From: Roridomyces roridus | Lineage: Eukaryota > Basidiomycota > Agaricomycetes > Agaricales > Mycenaceae | Assembly (NCBI GenBank): GCA_029378245.1 | Contig: JARKIF010000007.1 | Location: forward strand, 1,488,001 to 1,552,000 | Reading direction: 5' to 3' | DNA length: 64,000 nt | Part shown: positions 56,503 to 64,000 of the stretch, piece after piece | How positions within the stretch are numbered: position 1 is the stretch's first letter | Layout of the letters: each line of letters begins with the position of its first letter | The notes under the pieces: model-generated | The model's input: the letters and a program-made list of their open reading frames with translations, nothing else | Told to the model about the DNA's origin: nothing | Database searches by the model: none | Program-made: the position numbers and the translations under genes

Positions 56503-58840
56503 ATGGAAACCCCTCAGTCAATCTAACCAGAATACGACATCATCTTCGCCGGGGGAGGCACGACCGCCTGCATCACTGCCGGTCGACTCGCAACGGCATT
56601 CCCCCATCTCTCCATCCTCATCCTCGAGCGCGGTCCGAGCACCAAAGACAAACCGGAACACGTCCAGCCCGGACGTTGCGCCTCGCATCTCGCGGTGGGG
56701 AGCAAGACTATGAGCTTCTACAGTACCGTCACGGATGGCGCTGTCGTCCTACCTTTCGGACAGTGTGTCGGGGGCGGTTCGGCCGTTAACTGGATGATGT
56801 ACAATCGTCCTGCAGCGTCGGACTTCGATGAGTGGGAGAAAACCTTTGGGAATGAGGGCTGGGGAGCCAAGGATATGATCGCGATGTTGCAGAAGGCAGA
56901 TAATCGAATTTGGAGGCTTCTTCGCTTCTGATGAAATATCTTTTTAGGCTGAAACCTACGAAATCGAGCCGGGAAAAGCGACCCATGGCTCTGACGGCCC
57001 TTTGAAGGTTTCCTTCGGGGGCGATAATGGCTTGGATCTCTGGAGTCAATTTATCGACATTGGTTCTCAGATAGAAAAGGACCGGCCGAAGAGCGACGAG
57101 GGAAATGGATTCGACGCTGATTCCGTCAACGTCTTTTTTGTGCGTTCTCCTGTCCGTCTGTCTTCTGCGCTCTGTTGAGATGTATACAGCGAATTCCAAA
57201 ATGTATTTCCAGTACTGGACGTCGGTCTGACGCGGCGGTGAGTGTGTCCTCGATGTACTACTGAAATTTAAGTCTTATAGCACCACTACATATACAACAA
57301 CAATTTCGCCAACCTCTCGGTCTTGGACGGCTGCCTCGTCAATCGCGTGTTGATTGAGTAAGTTTGGTCTCTCTTTTTCACCCCACTAATTCGCACCAGA
57401 AATGGGGTCGCCACGGGAGTTGAATTTAGCTTCGACGCACAGGTCCATGAATCTGCGCCTGGTAATATCCAAACCGTCGAGGCCCGCAAGCTCGTTGTGG
57501 TATCTGCCGGTCCTATGGGCTCCCCATTAATACTCGAAAGGTCTGGCATTGGAAGGAAGGAGCTGCTTGAACGGGTTGGTATCCCTGTTCTCTCTGATCT
57601 TCCTGGCGTCGGAGAAAATTACCAAGGTTCGCCAATTTATTCTTCGGTTGAATTGCAGCTTATCCTATGCGACAGATCATCTGGGTTGGCGCCTCGTACA
57701 CGTTGGACCCGGACTCGGAGGTTATGCTCCTGGTGAGCCGTGAAGACCCCCAGAGGATTAGAGCTGCCGAACAGCAGTGGGAGAATGGCGGTGTCGGATT
57801 GTTGGGTACAAAGTTGGTTCTCCTTGACTAATATCGAGTCAGACTCTGACTAATTCGATTCAGCGGCTTGGAGGCTGCAATTAAGCTTCGCCCGCACCCG
57901 GATGAGCTCCTAGAGCTCGGCCAAGAGCTGAAAAAATATTGGAACGAGGATTTCGCCGCCTTGCCGGACAAACCATGGGGAATGTGGTGGGACTGCCATT
58001 CAATCCCGAAAGGTACTTGTGGAATCGATCCGCAATGTACACTGAACGCGGATGTTGTGCATCTTAGGTTGCTCATACCCTTTGGGTCAACAACCTCGAT
58101 GTCTGTTTTCAGCTTTCTGGTAAGCCCATGCATTCGGTATGTTTACATCTTCTCTCACTTGGCCTAGTGCTATCCGAAAGCGCGTGGACATCTCCATATT
58201 TCTTCCGCGGATCCTGTGGCAGCTCCCAATGTTCAACCGCCTGTTATCTCTGAGTACGTGGGCTCTTATACTTTTCGTTCATGTTTTGATGAAGACAGTC
58301 CTGGGGAAATTGTGGCGCTCCGTTGGGCTTACAAGATAGGTCGAGAAATCGCTCGCCGTTTCGACAGTTTCCGTGGAGTGGTACTCGATTCTCAACCGGC
58401 TTTCAAACCGGACAGACCAGCAGCGCATACCGAGACTGAACCTGTCTCGCTCCAGGCCCCAAAGATTGTTTACTCGAAGGATGACGACGATGCGATCGAC
58501 GCTTTTGTGCTTAAAACATGCCTTCCAACTACTTACCACTCGGTGAGCTTTGTATACTTGGTGGAAACGGACTGGGCTTGAGATTTCAATAGCTCGGAAC
58601 GTGTGCTATGAAACCGCTGGACCAGGGCGGTGTCGTGGATAGCAAGTTGAATGTGTATGGAATTCAGAAACTCAAAGTTGTGGACCTGTCAATCGCACCA
58701 TCCAATGTGAATGCGGTACGTGCAAAATTTACCTTTCATGCCATGAGATGTTTTTAATGGCTGTGAAGAACACTTATTCGACAGCAATTGCTATAGGCGA
58801 AAAGGCGTCATTAGTTATTGCAAAGGAACTGGGATCGTGA
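56503..58840 (+). pseudogene. Alcohol-oxidase-like GMC gene, copy 1 (damaged)
   Basis: The parent enzyme would be an FAD-dependent GMC oxidoreductase of the methanol/alcohol oxidase group, usually peroxisomal, making aldehyde and H2O2. Recognisable parts are YDIIFAGGGTTACITAGRLA (FAD site), GQCVGGGSAVNWMMYNRPAA, THGSDGPLKVSFGG, LDGCLVNRVL, GSPLILERSGIGRKELLE, DLPGVGENYQ and LGTCAMKPLDQGGVVDS. Damage: an in-frame TAA at 56524, seven codons after the ATG; a donor GC instead of GT at the first intron near 56897; and, relative to copy 2, a loss of about 10 codons after MSFYS, a 2-nt deletion near 57680 and a 10-nt deletion near 57970. I infer a pseudogene. The promoter and TATA box remain. Confidence 0.75.
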
Positions 58841-59271
58841 AGGCAGGCTCTAGTAGTAGCACTGGCAGGGCCCAATGTCGTTACATACACTCCATATCTT
58901 CTACATAGAATGAATTGTGAAGTCATGGCGATGTCCGCGACTGTGTCAGCGTCTATTTGGCATTGTGGCCGTGACCGCGTTTCAATGGCTGTGTTCAACT
59001 TCATCAACTTCTCGGCGCTCGGAATTACATAAACCCCGACCCATTTTGCTCATTCTCAAACTTTAATTTGCGCCGCTCACGCTCCTTCGGCTTCAAGGGG
59101 AGAGGAGTCCCGTCCAGTAATAGCGTCCAGTGTTACCGTTTTTCGCTCATTTTCGATACTGAAGGATTGCTCGCATGGAATGATAGCCCCTGTCAGTTTG
59201 CCCCTGGCCTCGCCTGTTTTGCACTCAGTACCGCGTCTCTGAGCCTCCGTTCCCAGAAAAAATGGATATAG

Positions 59272-61560
59272 TCTCTCGCAGCAGCATTCCCCCATCTCTC
59301 CATCCTCGTCCTCGAGCGTGGTCCGAGCACCAAAGACAAACCGGAACACGTCCAGCCCGGACGTTGCGGCTCGCATCTCGTGCTGGGAAGCAAGACTATG
59401 GGCTCATATACCGTTATGTCGGCGCCGTCCGAAGAACAGGTGGGGAATCGCCCTGTGGTCATGCCTTTCGGACAGTGTGTCGGGGGTGGTTCGGCCGTTA
59501 ACTGGATGATGTACAATCGTCCTGCGGCCTCAGATTTCGATGAGTGGGAGAAAACCTTTGGGAATGAGGGATGGGGAGCCAAGGACATGATCGCGATGTT
59601 GCAGAAGGTAAATAATGGAATTTGGAGGGATTCTTCGCTTCTGACCGTCTTCTTTAGGCTGAAACCTACGAAATCGAACCGGGCAAACCGACTCATGGCT
59701 CTGACGGCCCGCTGAAGGTCTCCTTCGGGGGCGATAATGGCTTGGATCTCTGGAGTCAATTTATCGACATTGGTTCTCAGATAGAAAAGGGCCGGCCGAA
59801 GAGCGACGAGGGAAATGGATTCGACGCTAATTCCGTCAACGTCTTTTTCGTGCGTTCTCCTGTTCGTCTGTCCTCTGAGCTGAGATGTATACAGCGAATT
59901 CCGAAATGGATTTCCAGTACTGGGCGTCGGTCTGACGCTGCGGTAAGTGTTTCTATCCACCACGATGTACAATACTAACTCTCATAGCACCACTACATAT
60001 ACAACAACAATTTAGCCAACCTCTTGGTTTTGGACGGCTGCCTCGTCAATCGCATCTTGATCGAGTGAGTTCGGTCTATCGTTTTCATTTTTCCGCCCCC
60101 TCACAACCTGCAGAAATGGGGTCGCCACGGGGGTTGAATATTTTTTTGATGCGCAGGTCCATGAATCAGCGCCTGGTAATCTCCGTACCGTCAAGGCCCG
60201 CAAGCTCGTGGTTGTCTCCGCGGGTACCATGAGCTCCCCATTGATTCTCGAACGCTCTGGCATTGGAAGGACGGAAATACTTGAGCGAGTTGGTATCCCC
60301 GTCCTCGCTGATCTTCCTGGCGTCGGAGAAAATTACCAAGGTTTATCCAATTCAAATTTCGGTTGCATTTTATCTCATGTGGCAGATCATCTGACTTCTA
60401 TCGCCTCGTACGTGTTGGACCCGGATTCGGAGGCTATGCTTCTGGTGAGCAGTCAAGATCCCCAGATGACGAGAGTTGCCGAACAGAAGTGGGAGAATGG
60501 CGGTGCGGGAGTGTTGGGTACAAAGTTGGTTCTCCTTGACTAATATCGAGTCCGGTTTTGGCTAATTCGATCCAGCGGCATAGAGGCTGCAATAAAGCTT
60601 CGACCGCACCCCGATGAGCTCACCGAGTTTGCTCCCGAGTTGACGAAGTATTGGAACGAGGATTTCGCCGTCTTCCCAGACAAACCGCTGATCTGCGTCG
60701 GGAATGCGGTGGGACTGCCATTCAACCCCGAAAGGTACCTGCAGACATCAATCTGAATCCCGAAGACAACCGCCGACTCTTTTTTAGGCTGCTCGTACCT
60801 CTCGCTTCAAACACCTGCATGGCTGTTTTCAGTTTTCTGGTACATATCATAGTCCACACAGATACGTAAGTACTTACACGTTGCTTTTCACACAGGGCTA
60901 TCCAAAGTCTCGCGGACATCTCCACATTCGGTCCATGGACCCTTTGGAAGCTCCCGATTTCCAAACACCAGTTTTATCCGAGTATGTCGGCTATTTTTCT
61001 TCCTGTCCATATCATCTCATTGCACCAGTCCTGGAGAAATTGCGGCACTCCGTTGGGGCTACAAGATAGGTCGAGAAATCGCTCGTCGTTTCGACAGCTT
61101 CCGTGGAGTGGTCCTCGAGGCCCAACCGGCTTTCAAGCCGGACAGCTCAGCAGCGCACACCGAGACTGAACCCGTCCCGCTCCATGCCCCAAAGATTGTT
61201 TATTCAAAAGAAGACAACGATGCGATTGACATCTTTGTGCGTCAGAGCTTTCCGTTTTTTCACTCGGTGAGCTTGAAGTTCTTTCTCGAAAGCAATCGTA
61301 TTTGAGATTTCGATAGCTCGGCACGTGTGCTATGAAGCCGTTGGAACAGGGTGGTGTCGTGGATAGCAAGTTGAATGTATATGGAATCCAGAAGCTCAAA
61401 GTTGCGGACTTGTCAATCGTGCCGTCTAATGTGAATGCGGTAAGTGCCAAAACTTCCATGCTTGAGATGTTTTTGATAGCTTGTGAAGAACACATATTCA
61501 ACAGCGGTTGCCATTGGCGAAAAGGCGGCAGAAATCATTGCAGAGGAACTGGGATTGTGA
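59272..61560 (+). pseudogene. Alcohol-oxidase-like GMC gene, copy 2 (5'-truncated)
   Basis: The body is nearly intact over about eleven exons: GQCVGGGSAVNWMMYNRPAA, FFRIPKWISSTGRRSDAA, HHYIYNNNLANLLVLDG, LVVVSAGTMSSPLILERSG, GENYQ/DHLTSIASYVLDPDS, PLICVGNAVGLPFNPER, SRGHLHIRSMDPLEAPDF, GVVDSKLNVYGIQKLKV and NTYSTAVAIGEKAAEIIAEE. It lacks the first part. In frame, a TAG at 59269 is followed directly by SLAAAFPHLSILVLERGPS, so the ATG and the FAD-binding GAGGG-type loop seen in copy 1 are missing. Upstream DNA still matches the copy 1 promoter to about 59230, so a deletion of roughly 150 bp joined promoter to coding sequence. Without the FAD loop it should be inactive. Confidence 0.75.
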
Positions 61561-61973
61561 AGGAAGGCTAGCACAGGGCCCAATGCGGTGTACACCATAT
61601 TCCTATGATTAAATGAAGTCTGGCGATGTTCGCGACCGTGTCAGACACTGTCATCTCATCCATCACGTGTGGCCGTGACCGCGTTTCGGCTAATTTTGCC
61701 GCCCGGATCGCAGTGCCGGCGATCTGACTCAATGAGATCAAACGTTTCACCAACGTTCCCTTTTTCATCCCTCACCTATAGGCCTCGCAGGCCTCACCCT
61801 CTCTGCCGGCCAATCCTCCAGCCTCATTCCCTGGTACCGGTACCATACTTCTGCGGGATTTGCCACGGATAGCGGGTAGCAACGCACGGCCATCCCGCCA
61901 CAGCCTCAACCACGGGTATTAACATCGATCGACACGCGTACCGCCTTCCGCCTCTCATCTCCAAGCACCTACC

Positions 61974-64000
61974 ATGTCCGAATCGACAAGAGACTCACCA
62001 ACAGTCCAGCGCTCGGCCTACCACCGCTTGACGGACGCGGAGGAGGGGGCCCTGGAAGAGGGAGCGGGAGGCATGTCAGAGTCGAAACTCGAGGTGGAGA
62101 ATGCCGAACCCAAATCCCCAACACTGGCATTGCAGCCGCTCGTCGGTCGCCCCAGCTTGACAGATCGATTTCTGCGTCGGGGGAAACGAAAAATCCGCGT
62201 AACCAACAGTCTGAAGGCGATAGTGTTTTCTTCTTGTGCGTGGCATCCTCTACCTACTTTCATTCCCTGATGTGCCGCAGGGCTCAACATCCTCCTCTTG
62301 GCCATCCCTTTCTCCTGGGTCTTCCATTTCATGGCGGATTCAGAAGAGGAGGGACACCACTCATGGGCGATGCCGGCGTTCTTCCTCTCTTTCGTAGCCC
62401 TCATACCGTTGGCCAAGCTTCTGGAGTACGGTGCGACATCATTTTGTTTTTCCCGACCCCGAAACGACGCGTTCACCTAGGCGGAGACCAAATGACATTC
62501 TACCTTGGTCCAGATCTCGGTGACTTGCTTGTAGTCACCCTGAATAAGTACGTAACTGTCTCTATTGCTATGCGAGCGCCCAGGAACTAAATATACCGCC
62601 AGCTCTGTCGAGGCTACGCTGGCCATTATACTATTGAAGAAATGCGAGTAAGCATCAAACCATCCGTTATACCAGGCATGTCAACTTAGCGATCCTGACA
62701 GGCTCAAATTGTTGCAGTCGAGTGTAATCGGTGTCGTACTGCTCCGTCTACTACTTGTCCCCGGAGTCGCCTTTGTTACCGGTACGCCTTTATTGTTCCG
62801 CATCAGCATTCACTCAACGTTCCCGAATACCCAGGTGGATCACATCTCTTGGAGCAGGACTTGCATCCAGCTCTAACGGAGCTCAATCACACGCTGCTCA
62901 CCGTTGGGTACGTTCTGTGGGCCCAAATCTCGGCGTATCATTTGACATTCGTGCAGCGTCTTCTGTCTTTTGCTTCCGGCGGCGTTTTTCTCTGCAATGA
63001 ATCGCGGCGGAGTCGCGCAGACGGCAGCACAAGTTGCTAGAGAGGTGTCCGCCACCTCGGAATCGTTCATAAATGACACGAATCGGGGAAATATTCTCGC
63101 GATCAGCCGTGGTTTGTCTGTTATCCTCCTCGCCGTGTATGTCCACCTCCATTTATGATGTTCATCTCCTGACGCTGCAGACAGATATGTTGTTTCGCGT
63201 ATCTTCCTGCACAAGCCACCTGGAGAAGGTACCGCCAACTTCAGAGAGCATGCCCTGGCTCCCGAGGCGCTTAGGGAACGGGCGCTGGAGTTTGAGAACG
63301 AAGATCCGGAGCTCAACCAGTGGGTTTGCATCGGTTTCGTGGTGGTCACTTTCCTTGCACTGGCTGCGACGGCGGAATGGGTATGGGACCGTTTTTTTTT
63401 TTGGATGTCGGAACGTTGAACTGACTCCCTGGGGCAGCTTGTGGATAGTGTGGATGTTGTGGAAGATTTGTTCACGAAGGAGTGAGTTAGACAATTCCGA
63501 CGTTCCATTTTATGTTAACCCACATGAAGGTGGTTTGGTCTCATTTTGTTGCCATTGGTTTCTTTCTCCGGCGATGGTTCGTTGATCCAACTTCCTCTTT
63601 GTTCGAAGCCACGATACCCATTCACTTGTAGCTTTCAACGCAATCCTCTACTTCATCCGCGCCACCTACCGGTCTTTGCGCGGGCAATCCGCACCACCTG
63701 TAAGCATCTTGAGACATGCGTTGTCCTTACGCAACTCAACTCAGACTGACATTGATGTAGAACACACTCGCCAACGCACGCCCTATCGACCTAAGCATTC
63801 AATTCATAATGTTCTGGATGCCTTTCATCATCCTCTTGGGCTGGTGGACTGACCGGCCGATATCGCTTCTTTTCGGTGCGTCCCCAGGCCTTCCCGATAC
63901 TCCTAGAGCCCAACTAACGTTTCCCAGACTCATTCGAAGTGGCATTGTTAATCTCCTCATGTTTTATAGTGAATTATGTCACTGCGGATGCGAAGACGAA
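61974..64000 (+). CDS. Vacuolar Ca2+/H+ exchanger (VCX1/CAX type), 3'-truncated by the window
   Basis: A cation/proton antiporter that moves cytosolic calcium into the vacuole. The N-terminal cytosolic part MSESTRDSPTVQRSAYHRL ends in a basic FLRRGKRKIRVTNSLKAIVF. Membrane segments follow: LNILLLAIPFSWVFHFMAD, FFLSFVALIPLAKLLEY and GGDQMTFYLGPDLGDLLVVT, then SVEATLAIILLKKC/RLKLLQ, SSVIGVVLLRLLLVPGVAF and LTELNHTLLTV. The SVEA signature is the first cation-binding repeat. The second repeat lies near 63380-63600 (TAEW/LVDSVD and LPLVSFSGDG), where family members usually have SADG. AFNAILYFIRATYR and SIQFIMFWMPFIILLGWWTD follow before the edge. About twelve introns of roughly 50 nt are needed. 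Confidence 0.9.

Overview
The window is nuclear DNA of a filamentous basidiomycete, most likely an Agaricomycete. The evidence is gene-dense DNA on both strands, genes cut by many 41-60 nt introns with GTRNGT donors, and family content typical of that group: a DUF6533 seven-helix protein, compact PKL-type kinase-like proteins, Zn2Cys6 regulators, F-box proteins, alcohol-oxidase-like GMC enzymes and a lectin-GH79 hydrolase. All exon models were built by hand from reading frame, splice signals and family resemblance. No alignment or search was run.

Layout. 0-4.7 kb: start of an STE23-like M16 protease, homoserine dehydrogenase (HOM6), a DUF6533 membrane protein, and an acetoacetate-decarboxylase-like protein with a 6-nt micro-exon. 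4.7-7.2 kb: a decayed relative of the Zn2Cys6 regulator found at 26-28 kb, then a small Zn2Cys6 protein. 7.4-10.2 kb: a conserved gene split by a 975-bp TIR element. 10.3-13.2 kb: three tandem kinase-like genes. 13.5-16.5 kb: a 2,987-bp long-TIR transposon relic with an 8-bp target duplication. 16.5-25.2 kb: a hypothetical gene, a secreted metallophosphoesterase, a Get5-like gene divergent from complex I NDUFS5 with 40 bp between start codons, and an F-box gene. 26-29.8 kb: Zn2Cys6 and C2H2 regulators. 29.8-31.6 kb: no confident gene. 31.7-38.7 kb: Sld3-like, two-RRM and Zn2Cys6/Fungal_trans genes. 38.9-46.6 kb: small secreted protein, NmrA-like reductase, a lectin-GH79 hydrolase and a hypothetical gene. 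46.7-49.4 kb: a membrane-protein gene split by a second element with the same CATCAGGAAAAA terminus. 50.8-55.8 kb: a small ORF, a DJ-1/PfpI protein, a 179-bp tandem repeat and a large membrane protein. 56-61.6 kb: a tandem pair of damaged alcohol-oxidase-like genes. 62-64 kb: a VCX1/CAX Ca2+/H+ exchanger running off the right edge.

The genes do not form one pathway. The clearest theme is local duplication, transposition and decay: three inverted-repeat elements (two breaking genes), a triplicated kinase-like gene, a broken duplicate of a regulator, and a duplicated oxidase locus with each copy damaged differently. The best candidates for something undescribed are the two TIR families.
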